A stretch of 64,000 bases of DNA from Maribacter thermophilus. GTDB taxonomy: Bacteria; Bacteroidota; Bacteroidia; Flavobacteriales; Flavobacteriaceae. The notes under the pieces are model-generated. The model had not been told where the DNA came from, made no database searches, and worked only from the letters and a program-made list of their open reading frames with translations. The DNA is taken from contig NZ_LDAS01000001.1 in assembly GCF_001020565.1 (NCBI RefSeq), forward strand, positions 720,402 to 784,401, read 5' to 3'. This document shows positions 34,389-46,000 of the stretch, in pieces. How positions within the stretch are numbered: the stretch's first letter is position 1; every line of letters begins with the position of its first letter. A program made the position numbers and the translations under genes.

Positions 34389-35198
34389 ATGCAATCTAAA
34401 ATAGTACTTATAACGGGAGGTTCGTCGGGCATTGGTAAGGCTATGGGCCAATATCTTACGGCTAAAGGATACATTGTGTACGGCACAACCCGAAACTTAG
34501 GAAAATATCCCGATTTTAGCGATTTCGCTTTGCTTCAGATGGATGTTACCGTTCCAGACACCATTGCTAAGGCTGTTAAAGAGATAGTAGATAAGGAAGG
34601 CAGGTTGGATGTATTGGTGAATAATGCCGGTGTTGGAATAACCGGACCTTTGGAAGAAACACCTAACGAGGAAATTTTAAAGGCTTTTGATACCAATTTT
34701 AATGGTCCTTTGAATGTTATAAAGGCAGTCTTGCCGCAAATGCGCAGGCAGAAAAATGGCTTGATCATCAATATTACTTCCATAGCGGGGTATATGGGAT
34801 TGCCCTTTAGGGGTATTTATTCTGCTTCTAAAGGAGCTTTGGAGTTGGCCATAGAAAGTTTAAGGATGGAGACCAAAGATTTTGGAGTTCGTATTACCTG
34901 TGTAGCACCTGGTGATTTTGCCACCAACATTGCTGCCGGTCGTTATCATGCCCCGGTCCTGGAAGGTTCTCCATATGAAACTTCGTACGGCCGTACATTA
35001 GAGGCTATCGATGAGGATGTAGACAATGGGGGGGACCCGGTTCAGGTAGCTAAAAAGGTACATAGTATAATTAATGCCAAAAATCCTAAAATACATTATA
35101 AAGTAGGATCTTTTCTTCAAAAATTTTCAATTGTACTTAAGAGAATCTTACCTGATAAGTGGTACGAAAAATTACTCTTGAACTACAGTGGCTCATAG
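34389..35198 (+). CDS. Short-chain dehydrogenase/reductase
   Basis: 269 residues from the ATG at 34389. Classical SDR: cofactor motif TGGSSGIG, NNAG in VNNAGVGITG, catalytic Ser in NITSIAG and Tyr-x3-Lys in YSASKG. The substrate is unknown. A C-terminal extension (SFLQKFSIVLKRILPDKWYEKLLL) is typical of SDRs annotated as acting on lipids or retinol-like substrates, but that is weak evidence. An 18-codon in-frame extension upstream was rejected: it approaches the SRP RNA and lacks SDR similarity. Confidence 0.88.
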   Translation: MQSKIVLITGGSSGIGKAMGQYLTAKGYIVYGTTRNLGKYPDFSDFALLQMDVTVPDTIAKAVKEIVDKEGRLDVLVNNAGVGITGPLEETPNEEILKAFDTNFNGPLNVIKAVLPQMRRQKNGLIINITSIAGYMGLPFRGIYSASKGALELAIESLRMETKDFGVRITCVAPGDFATNIAAGRYHAPVLEGSPYETSYGRTLEAIDEDVDNGGDPVQVAKKVHSIINAKNPKIHYKVGSFLQKFSIVLKRILPDKWYEKLLLNYSGS

Positions 35199-35206
35199 GA
35201 ATTTGG

Positions 35207-36595
35207 CTATAGTGTATTGTCGTATATATTTGAAAAAGCATCCACGATCAAAGTGTCTTTTGCGATGATACACTTGTTTAACGGATAAAGAACCAAGGTT
35301 TCTGTAAGTTTTTTATAATCATTGGACCTAAACTGGGTGTTGGGTTCCGCATTCATACTGTTTACAATAGTTTCCCAGTCTTCCATTTCTGTGCGAATGT
35401 TGATTCCAACGAATTCGAAATTAGGTTTTGACTTTTTTAATTCCGCAACACGTTTAAAAATATTATCGTAATGGGTTTTATTGGTGGCCGACCAAAAATA
35501 AAAAACTACGTTTTTGCCCTTTGCAATTTCTGGAAGCGAAATATTTTTACCCTCCATAGAGGTTACTGTTAAGTGGGGTATGGGGTTTTGGGGCTGTATA
35601 TTTCTGATACCTTGGTAAAGAGTCACGATTTCTTGTATGTGCATGTTGTTACCAGAAACCTTCTGAAACTCATCTATGAATATTTTATTGCTGTCAGGGG
35701 CATTGTGCTCTTTTAGCAAATAGTTGATAGCTACATTTCTAAACAGGTTGTCTCTTAGTTCTTTTTCGACAACTAGACTGTCTATCATTTGTAATTTGTG
35801 TTTGTTAAAGTGAAGCTGATTGGTGATTATGCCATCGTGTTTACCACATGATCGCGAACAATCCATGTATGAAAGATTGCCGAAATGTGATTTCATAAAA
35901 TCGTAGTAAGGTCTTAGGTAAATAAGATGCTTGTTATTGTAATCTATATTTTTTCTATAGGCGTAGAAATCTTTCGAAAAATCGTGTAATTTATCTTCCT
36001 TTAATTTTCTTTTATGTTTAAAAGGATAGATTTCCTTGTATCTGTAATAGGTGTAGTTAATACTGGCCTCAGCTATGTCGTATGCTCTTTTCGAAAGTCC
36101 GAACTCTAATTTAATGTCGTCCAAAGATCGTAGCTTGTTTTTTCTAAGCGCATCTATTTTATCGGAAAAATCATCGGCTTCCAGTTCATAATAGTTCGCC
36201 AATATTTCTTTTTCCTCTTCTTCGTAGGCTAAAAAATTCTCTAAAAGAAAGTTGTTTATTTCCTCATTGGTGCCAGAAAAAACCAACGATTCGTCAAAAT
36301 ATAGGGTATTTAGCCGAACCAGTAGGCTGTCTCCTTTCTCCAGGTAAATATATTGGTATTCAGGCGAATGGTTAAAATGATATAGACCATCTTCAATAGC
36401 ATTCAAGTGAAAGGTGAACCTATTGTTTGCATCTAATTTAGCGGAGTCCAGTACATCACCGCCTTTGTACAGAACTACATATTCATCGGTTGGATTCACA
36501 ATTTCTCCAGCAAAGAAAACGCTGTCCGTATTTTTTTGGGGAGCATTGCAACCAACTAACAAGAAAATAAATGCTAGAGGTAAATATTTATCCAT
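35207..36595 (-). CDS. Lipoprotein with thioredoxin-like C-terminal domain lacking catalytic cysteines
   Basis: About 462 residues from the ATG at 36595; a TTG two codons upstream is also in frame. Lipoprotein signal peptide (FIFLLVGC), then a DUF4369-like beta domain (about 30-110), a helical middle part, and a thioredoxin/TlpA-like domain from about 350. In that domain the CxxC site is replaced: FYFWSATNKTHYD has Ser and Asn where the two Cys should be, so it cannot be a classical disulfide oxidoreductase. The function is probably binding or structural. Confidence 0.75.
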   Translation of the reverse strand: MDKYLPLAFIFLLVGCNAPQKNTDSVFFAGEIVNPTDEYVVLYKGGDVLDSAKLDANNRFTFHLNAIEDGLYHFNHSPEYQYIYLEKGDSLLVRLNTLYFDESLVFSGTNEEINNFLLENFLAYEEEEKEILANYYELEADDFSDKIDALRKNKLRSLDDIKLEFGLSKRAYDIAEASINYTYYRYKEIYPFKHKRKLKEDKLHDFSKDFYAYRKNIDYNNKHLIYLRPYYDFMKSHFGNLSYMDCSRSCGKHDGIITNQLHFNKHKLQMIDSLVVEKELRDNLFRNVAINYLLKEHNAPDSNKIFIDEFQKVSGNNMHIQEIVTLYQGIRNIQPQNPIPHLTVTSMEGKNISLPEIAKGKNVVFYFWSATNKTHYDNIFKRVAELKKSKPNFEFVGINIRTEMEDWETIVNSMNAEPNTQFRSNDYKKLTETLVLYPLNKCIIAKDTLIVDAFSNIYDNTL

Positions 36596-36719
36596 ACACA
36601 AAAGGGCAATGTTTCATATCCAAAAATAATGAACCCTATCTTCCATTGCTGTTAATAGGTAGTTAAATCTTAATTCATTGGGTCTTAAGCACAATTAAAC
36701 AAGATGTAATTTAAGTTTG

Positions 36720-36751
36720 TTGGTTTTCGCCTTTAAAATTCTGTATTTTTG
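36720..36751 (+). promoter_or_regulatory. Consensus promoter of the ABC-F gene
   Basis: TTG (36720-36722), 21 bases, TATTTTTG (36744-36751). Predicted leader is about 18 bases before the ATG at 36775. Confidence 0.7.
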
Positions 36752-36771
36752 CACGAATTTTTAAATAGTGA

Positions 36772-38403
<1,632 letters not shown>

Positions 38404-38429
38404 GGAAGTTGAACTATAATTTCTAGATC

Positions 38430-39569
38430 ATGAAGACTTACATTTATGTGGTCGGCATATTGCTGACTGTTTTCTTGGTTGCCTGTAGTAGTGAATCAAC
38501 CAATGAGCCTATAGAAGAAAATGAGACTCCTATCTTTGTTGAAGCGGATTATACCGTTTTACTCGAAAAAAGCGGCGGTCTAAGTGCACAAGGTCTTACT
38601 GCTGGTTCCGATGACTTGGAAATTAACGACAACGATAGTTCTTTTCCGGGTTTTTCCAATTCCGATATTTTTTACAATGCTGACGATATCATCAGCCTGT
38701 ACAATGCCACTTCGGGCTGTATAGGAGAGGTTTTATATTATAATTTTGAATCGGAAGATTCTATCGAGTTTGAAACCTTCGGAGTTTTAGGTGCCTGTAA
38801 TGTAGAGGTGACCTCCATTGCCCATACAGACGATTATGTCTTTATTTCCTTCATTAAAGACGAAGAAGGTAAGAGTGATACCTTTTATGTTAGAATGATT
38901 GATTTGGATACTGAGAATAAAGATTTTGTAGATATTCCCGTGTCTCCAAAACCAATAGCTATGGTACCCACCAACGATAAATTATTCGTGCTTACGTTTG
39001 ATGAGGATATTACCGATGAAAATGGAATATCTGTAATCGATATTGAGGATAAGACGATTGTTTACGAAAAAAACATGGGATATGATGTGGGGCTTATGTT
39101 CAAAAATCTTGATGGGAATATTGTACTGGCCTATCCTGAGCTTCATACCATTGTAGACAGTAGTACTATGATAGAGACCTACACACGCTATGATGCCGAT
39201 ACAGCACCCAATTTTTATAATTCGGAGTTTGTCTCTTTCGGTGATGATGGAAAATTATATTATCAAATGAAAACGGAAGAAAGTTCGGCAACTGAAAACA
39301 TACCGGCAACGTATGATTTTGCTACAAATACGGCCGTACTTTATTTTTATGAAAATTTTCTGTCAACGGCTCAGCTCAGCGTTGAGTTTGAGATTGAATC
39401 TACCACTTCAATAGCTTATGACAATGCCAACGATATCATTCTCGTTGGATATCAAAAGACAGGAAACGATGGTAAGGGCGGAATCTTAAGAATAACGTCG
39501 TCTCCAGAATTGACCTTTATCGATAATATAGATTTGGATGGAGTTCCAAGGTCAATTTATGTCAAGTAG
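38430..39569 (+). CDS. Lipoprotein of unknown function, probable beta-propeller
   Basis: 379 residues. Lipoprotein signal peptide (ILLTVFLVAC), an acidic Ser/Glu-rich linker, then many short beta-strand repeats with aromatic and Asp/Gly turns (DDYVFISFI, TNDKLFVLTF, DGNIVLAYP, ANDIILVGY) spaced as in a beta-propeller. No catalytic residues stand out. Likely periplasmic or surface-exposed. It follows the ABC-F gene by 26 bases but looks functionally unrelated. Confidence 0.7.
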   Translation: MKTYIYVVGILLTVFLVACSSESTNEPIEENETPIFVEADYTVLLEKSGGLSAQGLTAGSDDLEINDNDSSFPGFSNSDIFYNADDIISLYNATSGCIGEVLYYNFESEDSIEFETFGVLGACNVEVTSIAHTDDYVFISFIKDEEGKSDTFYVRMIDLDTENKDFVDIPVSPKPIAMVPTNDKLFVLTFDEDITDENGISVIDIEDKTIVYEKNMGYDVGLMFKNLDGNIVLAYPELHTIVDSSTMIETYTRYDADTAPNFYNSEFVSFGDDGKLYYQMKTEESSATENIPATYDFATNTAVLYFYENFLSTAQLSVEFEIESTTSIAYDNANDIILVGYQKTGNDGKGGILRITSSPELTFIDNIDLDGVPRSIYVK

Positions 39570-39580
39570 GCATACTTTCG

Positions 39581-40300
39581 TTATGCATTGTAGTATTTAC
39601 TGTTCCAAATAGCGGGATTGAAGTTTTTTCTTAGGGCAAACCCATAAAAGATAACTATAGATCCAATACTGTTGAACATAAAAAAATACAGGATTCCGAA
39701 CTGGGCAGGGGAACTTGATTTAGAGAATAGGCCCTCGGGAATCATCATGGTTACAAAATAACTGAGTATCAACACCAATATGATGAGGTTTATTATATTC
39801 TTAAAAGGCCACATCATTAATTTGCGTAAAGGATGTAGGTCGTTTCCCCATTGGTGGATCAGGTAAAAATAACCATTGCCTATTGGTGCGAACAGTAACG
39901 GGTCGTCTTTGTCCTCTAATTTAAAAAGTTTCGATGGTGCTATTATTTTGAAACCTTGAATTTCTATTCCATGGTCTTTTTCTAGTTCCCTTATTTTTGA
40001 AATTGCTGCCTTCGGAATAGTACCTTTAAAAAATGTGGTATCCAGAAAACGAAGGCGGTAATCAATGCAGACTTTTTTGATTTGATCTATGTGGTAGATG
40101 TTCTTGGTCTGAAGCAATTCGTGGTTAAAGCTATTGAACGTTTTGTTTTTATGTTCTGTTAAGTTATTTTCTATACGTTTGTGTTCAATGCTAACTTGCT
40201 GTAGAATTGATTTTACTTCTGCAAGTAACTTGTCTTCCGACATCTTAACTCGCGATTTTTCTATATTAAGTTTCTCCCTGAGGTTTGTTTTCTTTAACAT
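39581..40300 (-). CDS. Membrane protein of unknown function
   Basis: 239 residues from the ATG at 40300. The first 150 residues are soluble and basic: a coiled-coil-like helix, then a mixed domain. Two transmembrane helices follow (NLIILVLILSYFVTMMI and FFMFNSIGSIVIFYGFAL). I do not recognise the family. A -7 box at 40326-40333 predicts transcription starting near 40320, after the in-frame GTG at 40324, which argues for the shorter start. Confidence 0.65.
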   Translation of the reverse strand: MLKKTNLREKLNIEKSRVKMSEDKLLAEVKSILQQVSIEHKRIENNLTEHKNKTFNSFNHELLQTKNIYHIDQIKKVCIDYRLRFLDTTFFKGTIPKAAISKIRELEKDHGIEIQGFKIIAPSKLFKLEDKDDPLLFAPIGNGYFYLIHQWGNDLHPLRKLMMWPFKNIINLIILVLILSYFVTMMIPEGLFSKSSSPAQFGILYFFMFNSIGSIVIFYGFALRKNFNPAIWNSKYYNA

Positions 40301-40325
40301 CGCAGCATTTTTTGTGTAATACACT

Positions 40326-40333
40326 CAAAGTTA
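40326..40333 (-). promoter_or_regulatory. Promoter -7 box for the membrane protein gene
   Basis: TAACTTTG on the minus strand, with a leader of about 20 bases to the ATG at 40300. No -33 TTG at the expected distance. Confidence 0.45.
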
Positions 40334-40507
40334 GTTAATAACGAATAGGTCTTAAAACCGATAGCTGACCCTTGTTTGTTAAATAAATGTTAATTAACAG
40401 GGGAAGGTAATTTTTTGATTATGTGTTTATCCTTTGAGATCGTATATTGTCGATGAAAGTTGACCTTTTGTCGATTGCAAACATTTTGCCCCAACTATAC
40501 CTTGAAT

Positions 40508-41080
40508 ATGAAAAATTGGACAGCCCCCGTATGTCTTTGTATTATGCTCTTTTCGTTAGTGAGTATGGCACAAGGCCCATCTCCACAGCAACATTTAGAT
40601 TTATTATCATCAAATATACAGGCAGTAGATAATTCGATTCTTTTTAAAACCGAAAGAACAGCGAACCATAGTACATTATTAAAGGCATTGAGGGCTTCCG
40701 ATATGGATTGCATATTGGATTACAAAGGGCAGTTTACCGTTTTTGCACCTTCCAATGCAGCGTTTAAAAAATTATCGAAGGTTACTATGGACGAGCTTCT
40801 TGACCCCAAAAACAAAGAGGAGCTAAAGGCTGTCATGTCTTATCATATAATCGCGGGAAAATTAACCGCTTCAAAAATTTTAAAAGCTATGTGCAGGGGC
40901 AACGGAATAGCGTCTTTTACCACGGTGCTGGGAGAAAAGATAACGGCTACCATGAGCGGTATAGATATTATACTAATGGATAATTATGGTAACAAGGCAA
41001 AGATAGTATCTGCCGATTCCAATCAAAGCAACGGTGTTGTTCATGAAATCGACAGTGTCTTTTTACCTTTTGAGATTTAA
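40508..41080 (+). CDS. Exported fasciclin-domain protein
   Basis: 190 residues from the ATG at 40508, giving a signal peptide (MKNWTAPVCLCIMLFSLVSMAQ). One fasciclin (FAS1) domain follows with both hallmark boxes: GQFTVFAPSNAAFKKL and the YHIIAGKL / NGVVHEIDSVFLP end. FAS1 proteins act in adhesion or matrix contacts. A longer in-frame start upstream has no signal peptide and was rejected. The gap of about 200 bases before it is AT-rich with no clear promoter. Confidence 0.88.
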   Translation: MKNWTAPVCLCIMLFSLVSMAQGPSPQQHLDLLSSNIQAVDNSILFKTERTANHSTLLKALRASDMDCILDYKGQFTVFAPSNAAFKKLSKVTMDELLDPKNKEELKAVMSYHIIAGKLTASKILKAMCRGNGIASFTTVLGEKITATMSGIDIILMDNYGNKAKIVSADSNQSNGVVHEIDSVFLPFEI

Positions 41081-41088
41081 CCGGTTTT

Positions 41089-43518
41089 TTATCTTAATTC
41101 CGCATTTAACTCCCTTTCATAATTGTGCTGTAATTTAGACATGATTTTGTCTATTTGTTTATCGGTTAAGGTCCCGTTGCTATCTTGCAGGGTAAAAGTT
41201 ATAGCGTACGATTTTTTACCTTCAGGTAGGTTTTTTCCTTGGTATACATCAAACAAATTGATGTTTTTAAGTAATTTTTTCTCGGTCTTAAATCCAATTT
41301 CATGTAATTCCTTAAAAGTTACATCTTGATCGAGTAGCAAGGCAAAATCCCTTTTAACTTCCGGATACTTTGATATTTCTTTAAAAACGATATTCGATTT
41401 TTTCAAAATATCAAGAATGGTGTCCCATTTAAAATCGGCATAAAAAACATTTTGTTTAATGTCAAAATGTTTAAGAATCGATGTTTTGACCATTCCAAAA
41501 GATACTAGTTCTTTCTGGTCCGATTTTAGGCTTAAACCTTCTGAAAACAGTTGGCTTTCATCTGGGCTGCTAGTTGGGTTGTTAATGCCCAGTCTTGTTA
41601 AGACGGTTTCCACTATTGATTTTAACTGGAAAAAATCGCTTGGTTTCGTCGGGGCGGTCCAACTATTATCTCCAGATTCTCCCGTCAATAAAACACTTAG
41701 ATATTTGTGTTCCAGCCTTTCGTTGTTTTGTTGGGTATAGGTTTTTCCAAACTCGAACAACTTTAGGTTTTGTCTCTTTCTATTGATGTTGTGGGCAACC
41801 GCTTCCAATGTAGAGAATATAGATGCTTTTCTCAGTACCGATAAATCACTGCTCAAAGGATTTAGGATGCTCACAGAGTCGGTGTTTTTTATAGAACCTT
41901 CTAAAAGCTCATTATATTCTGGAGAAGTAAGACTATTGGTCATTATCTCATAAAAGCCTTTGGAAGCCAATAGATTTCCTATAGTGAACTGAATTTTATG
42001 GTCTTCATAAATAGTGGTGGAGGCTATGGAGGCATTCAGTTTTTGGCTGAAATCTATATTGTTGTAACCATATACTCTTAGTATTTCTTCGATTACATCC
42101 ACTTGGCGTTGAACATCTACCCTGTATGAAGGCACACTCAGCCCCATACCTGCTTCTGTAACGTTTTTCACTTTTATGTCTAAAGAGACCAAGATAGATT
42201 TAATGGTGTCTTTAGGAATTTCTTGACCAATGAGCTTATTTATTTTCTCAAAAGCCAAGAAGACTTCAAAATCCTTCTGTTTATGAGGGTAAAGGTCTAC
42301 TATATCCGATGTTATATCACCACCAGCAATTTCCTTGATTAAAAGTGCGGCTCTTTTAAGGGCGTATTCTACGTTTTCTATGTCTATTCCGCGTTCGAAC
42401 CTAAAAGAGGCATCTGTATTTAGGCCATGTCTTTTTGCAGATTTTCTGATAGATACTGGATCAAAGTAGGCACTTTCCAAAAAGATGGAAGTGGTGTTTT
42501 CCGTTACTCCAGAATTCAATCCTCCGAAAACACCGGCAATACACATCGGTTTTTCGCTATCGCAAATCATAAGGTCGTCTTCATGAAGCTCTCTTTCAAT
42601 TCCATCAAGTGTGGTAAACTTAGTGCCTTTGGGCATTGTTTTAACCCTGATCTTACCACCTTTTATCTTATTGGCATCAAAAGCGTGCAAGGGTTGTCCC
42701 AACTCATGCAATACATAATTTGTTGCATCTACCACGTTATTCTTAGGGGTTAACCCTATTGCCTTTAATCTGTTTTTTAACCAATTGGGAGACGGTTGTA
42801 CAATTAGGTTGTTAATTGTAATACCGCAATATCTTGGTGCAAGAGAGCTATCTTCAACATCTACATCAATTTTAAGAGACCGGTTGTCTACATTGAACTG
42901 GCTAACAGCTGGGGTAATCAACTCTTTGTTTATCTCCTTTTGCTTTAGCCCGGCCTTTAAATCCCTTGCCACCCCATAATGGCTCATGGCATCAGCGCGG
43001 TTCGGGGTTAGTCCAATTTCAAAAACTTCATCTTTTTCTATATCAAAAACCTCCGAAGCTAATGTTCCGGGTACTAAACTTTCGTCCAAGACCATGATGC
43101 CGTCATGGCTGTCACCAAGACCTAGTTCATCTTCGGCGCAGATCATACCTCTACTTTCTTCCCCTCGAATTTTCCCTTTTTTAATTTTCCAGGCTTCACC
43201 TTCTTTTGTGTAAAGCGTGCTTCCTACGGTAGCAACAAGAACTTTTTGTCCTTTTGCGACATTTGGTGCCCCACAGACAATTTGTATGGGGTCGCCCTCA
43301 CCGATATCTACCAGTGTCACTTTTAGCCTATCGGCATTTTGATGTTTTTCACAACTAAGTACGTGTCCTACCACAATACCTTCTAAACCACCTTTGACAG
43401 ATTCGTAAGTGTCAATACCCTCTACTTCTAAACCTAGATCGGTTAAAAGTTCGCCGGTTTTTTGGGAATCCCAATCAATATTGATAAACTGTTTTAGCCA
43501 GTTGTAAGAAATTTTCAT
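41089..43518 (-). CDS. pheT: Phenylalanine-tRNA ligase beta subunit
   Basis: 809 residues, full length. N-terminal EMAP/tRNA-binding OB domain (VVGHVLSCEKHQNADRLKV), the B3/B4 editing domain (NRADAMSHYGVARDL), the B5 domain (DIVDLYP onward), the catalytic-like core and the C-terminal anticodon-binding FDX-ACB domain (YPEVKRDFALLLDQDVTF). It charges tRNA-Phe as an alpha2beta2 enzyme; pheS is not in the window, as is usual in Bacteroidota. Confidence 0.97.
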   Translation of the reverse strand: MKISYNWLKQFINIDWDSQKTGELLTDLGLEVEGIDTYESVKGGLEGIVVGHVLSCEKHQNADRLKVTLVDIGEGDPIQIVCGAPNVAKGQKVLVATVGSTLYTKEGEAWKIKKGKIRGEESRGMICAEDELGLGDSHDGIMVLDESLVPGTLASEVFDIEKDEVFEIGLTPNRADAMSHYGVARDLKAGLKQKEINKELITPAVSQFNVDNRSLKIDVDVEDSSLAPRYCGITINNLIVQPSPNWLKNRLKAIGLTPKNNVVDATNYVLHELGQPLHAFDANKIKGGKIRVKTMPKGTKFTTLDGIERELHEDDLMICDSEKPMCIAGVFGGLNSGVTENTTSIFLESAYFDPVSIRKSAKRHGLNTDASFRFERGIDIENVEYALKRAALLIKEIAGGDITSDIVDLYPHKQKDFEVFLAFEKINKLIGQEIPKDTIKSILVSLDIKVKNVTEAGMGLSVPSYRVDVQRQVDVIEEILRVYGYNNIDFSQKLNASIASTTIYEDHKIQFTIGNLLASKGFYEIMTNSLTSPEYNELLEGSIKNTDSVSILNPLSSDLSVLRKASIFSTLEAVAHNINRKRQNLKLFEFGKTYTQQNNERLEHKYLSVLLTGESGDNSWTAPTKPSDFFQLKSIVETVLTRLGINNPTSSPDESQLFSEGLSLKSDQKELVSFGMVKTSILKHFDIKQNVFYADFKWDTILDILKKSNIVFKEISKYPEVKRDFALLLDQDVTFKELHEIGFKTEKKLLKNINLFDVYQGKNLPEGKKSYAITFTLQDSNGTLTDKQIDKIMSKLQHNYERELNAELR

Positions 43519-43649
43519 TCGTAAGTTTTAAAGCGGGTAAAGATAAAACAATGGTATAAGACATTCAATAAGTAACGGGTCCGTTTTACCTTAAAATTTT
43601 AATTAATGGGCATAAGTGACTATTTTAGTTGGTTTTAATACCAGTGTTT

Positions 43650-44876
43650 ATGAAGAAATATTTTTTCCTTGCTTTGTTATGGTTTGTTTTTGGGTGTGTT
43701 GATGGGGGTAAAAAGCAGGAATTAAAAGAAGGGGTCTGGCAGGGTAGGCTCAGTGTTATGGATGATGAAATATTGCCTTTTAACTTTGAGGTGTACAAGA
43801 ATAAGGAAGGTAGTTATATGTTGGATATCTATAATGCTGAAGAAGTGATTACGGTAGATGAAATTAGCTTTAAAAATGATTCCGTTGTAATAAAAATGCC
43901 TGTTTTTGAAGGCTACATAGTGGCAGATTTTTCTTCGGCCCAAATGAAAGGGAATTTTGTTATAGAGAGTTTGGAAAGGGTTGTTCCTTTTAAGGCTGTT
44001 TATGGCAGGTCAAAAAGATTTATTGGGGTAAAGAATGCCTCGAAAGATGTCTCGGGAGTTTGGCAGACAGAATTTAGTCCCGGTACGGATAAAAATTATA
44101 TGGGGAAGGGAATTTTTTCACAAAAAGATAATAAAGTAGTAGGTACCTTTAGGACAACGACAGGTGATTATCGGTTTTTGGAAGGGGTGATGGATAATGA
44201 TTCGTTAAGGGTTTCTGCGTTTGATGGTGCACATGCTTTTTTGTTCAAAGCCAAAGTTACGGATAGTACCATGAGCGGTATTTTTTATTCTGGAAATCAT
44301 TTTAAAGAACCGTTCTTGGCCATTAGAAACGAAAGTTATGAATTGCCAAGCCCAGATTCTTTGACTTTTTTAAAGCAAGGGTACGATAAACTTGATTTTA
44401 CTTTTCCTGATATGAACGGGAATATGGTCTCTTTAGGTGGTAATATGTTTAAAGATAAGGTGGTGGTAGTGCAGATTATGGGTTCTTGGTGCCCCAATTG
44501 TTTAGATGAGACCAAATTTTTGGTAGATTATTTAAGTAAGAAAAACAATAAGGATCTAGCTGTTGTGGGCTTGGCCTTTGAGTATGCCAAAACAGAGGAA
44601 TTGGCTTTTAGGAGCATAAAGAGGCTGGTGGATAGAATAGGGGTAGAGTACCCTATTTTATTGGCTCAGTATGGCACAGATAATAAAGAAAAGGCTCAAG
44701 AGAAATTACCAATGTTAAACAGGGTTCTGTCATACCCGACCACAATCTTTATTGATAAAAAAGGTGTGGTCAGAAAAATACATACAGGATTCAACGGCCC
44801 TGCGACCGGTGATAAATTTGAAGAATTCAAATTGGAATTTGATAGCTTTCTGCAGCAGTTGCTTTCTGAACAATAA
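43650..44876 (+). CDS. TlpA-like thiol-disulfide oxidoreductase lipoprotein
   Basis: 408 residues from the ATG at 43650. Lipoprotein signal peptide (LLWFVFGC), a beta-rich N-terminal part (about 20-245), and a C-terminal thioredoxin-like domain with an intact WCPNC site (GSWCPNCLDE) and the cis-Pro loop YPTTIFIDKKG. Periplasmic reductant or thiol carrier, probably membrane anchored. It contrasts with the cysteine-less relative at 35207-36595. Confidence 0.88.
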   Translation: MKKYFFLALLWFVFGCVDGGKKQELKEGVWQGRLSVMDDEILPFNFEVYKNKEGSYMLDIYNAEEVITVDEISFKNDSVVIKMPVFEGYIVADFSSAQMKGNFVIESLERVVPFKAVYGRSKRFIGVKNASKDVSGVWQTEFSPGTDKNYMGKGIFSQKDNKVVGTFRTTTGDYRFLEGVMDNDSLRVSAFDGAHAFLFKAKVTDSTMSGIFYSGNHFKEPFLAIRNESYELPSPDSLTFLKQGYDKLDFTFPDMNGNMVSLGGNMFKDKVVVVQIMGSWCPNCLDETKFLVDYLSKKNNKDLAVVGLAFEYAKTEELAFRSIKRLVDRIGVEYPILLAQYGTDNKEKAQEKLPMLNRVLSYPTTIFIDKKGVVRKIHTGFNGPATGDKFEEFKLEFDSFLQQLLSEQ

Positions 44877-44879
44877 GGC

Positions 44880-45998
44880 CTAGATTATAGTAGATTTGCC
44901 TAAATCTATATTTTCATCGTTCATGTTAAAATGCTCGTCGAGCTCCATAATATTATCGGCTATAAAATCACCTACGTAATCCGTGCCGTATTTACTGCTT
45001 CCCATAATATCAGGGGTCACTATGTTTTTTGAGAACGATTTTAATACCGCTGCTACCACGGCATCGGATTCTTCGTGTAACTTAAAGTGTTGTAGGAGCA
45101 TGGCGACACTTAAGATGGCGGCTACGGGGTTTGCCGTGTTCTTGCCCTTTGCATTGGGGTACGAACCGTGTATTGGCTCAAACATGGCATAGTCGGTTCC
45201 TACGGATCCAGAAGGTAACAACCCAATAGAGCCGGCAATAACACTGCCTTGGTCCGATAAAATATCCCCGAACATATTGTCTGTAAGTATTACATCGAAT
45301 TGGCTAGGATTAAGAACCATCTGCACTGCTGCATTATCTACAAAAAGTGCTTCCAGCGTTATTTCGGGGTAGCTCTTTGCTATATCATAAACGACCCTTC
45401 TCCATAATCGTGAAGTTTGCAATACATTGGCCTTGTCTACCAATGTTACTTTCTTTTTTCTGTTTTTGGCCGCTTTAAAGGCCAAATGTGCAATTCTGCT
45501 AATTTCTTCTTCGTTGTAAGTGCAAATGTCCGTAGCCGAATTGGAATCGGGGTCGTGGTCTTTTTCACCGTAATAAATACCGCCAGAAAGTTCACGGTAA
45601 ATAACAAGGTCGGTGTTTTTGACTATTTTTTTTGATAATGGTGATTGTTTAATTAGGGCAGGAAACACCTTTACAGGTCTAATGTTGGCAAAAAGATCTA
45701 GTTCTTTCCTAAGTCTAAGCAACCCTTGTTCTGGCCATACTTTAGAATTTGGGTCGTCATCGTACTTGGGGGAGCCTATGGCGCCGAACAATATAGCATC
45801 CGATTCTTTGCAGATCTTTAAAGTTTTTTCCGGTAGCGGGTTTCCTTCTTTTTCTATTGCCGTTGCGCCCACTAGCCCTTTGGTAAAAGTAAAACTGTGG
45901 CCGAAGGTTTCTTCTACGGACCTAAGGCATTTTAAGGATTGTGCAACTACTTCAGGGCCAATACCATCTCCCTCTAAAACGGCAATATTTAAATGCAT
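44880..45998 (-). CDS. leuB: 3-isopropylmalate dehydrogenase
   Basis: Third step of leucine synthesis: NAD-dependent oxidative decarboxylation of 3-isopropylmalate. The 372 residues are normal. VLEGDGIGPEV at the N-terminus, NIRPVKVFPAL, YRELSGGIYYGE and the metal-binding DNMFGDILSDQ segment identify the family. It follows leuA by 2 bases in one operon; leuC and leuD are not in the window. Confidence 0.95.
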   Translation of the reverse strand: MHLNIAVLEGDGIGPEVVAQSLKCLRSVEETFGHSFTFTKGLVGATAIEKEGNPLPEKTLKICKESDAILFGAIGSPKYDDDPNSKVWPEQGLLRLRKELDLFANIRPVKVFPALIKQSPLSKKIVKNTDLVIYRELSGGIYYGEKDHDPDSNSATDICTYNEEEISRIAHLAFKAAKNRKKKVTLVDKANVLQTSRLWRRVVYDIAKSYPEITLEALFVDNAAVQMVLNPSQFDVILTDNMFGDILSDQGSVIAGSIGLLPSGSVGTDYAMFEPIHGSYPNAKGKNTANPVAAILSVAMLLQHFKLHEESDAVVAAVLKSFSKNIVTPDIMGSSKYGTDYVGDFIADNIMELDEHFNMNDENIDLGKSTII

Positions 45999-46000
45999 GT

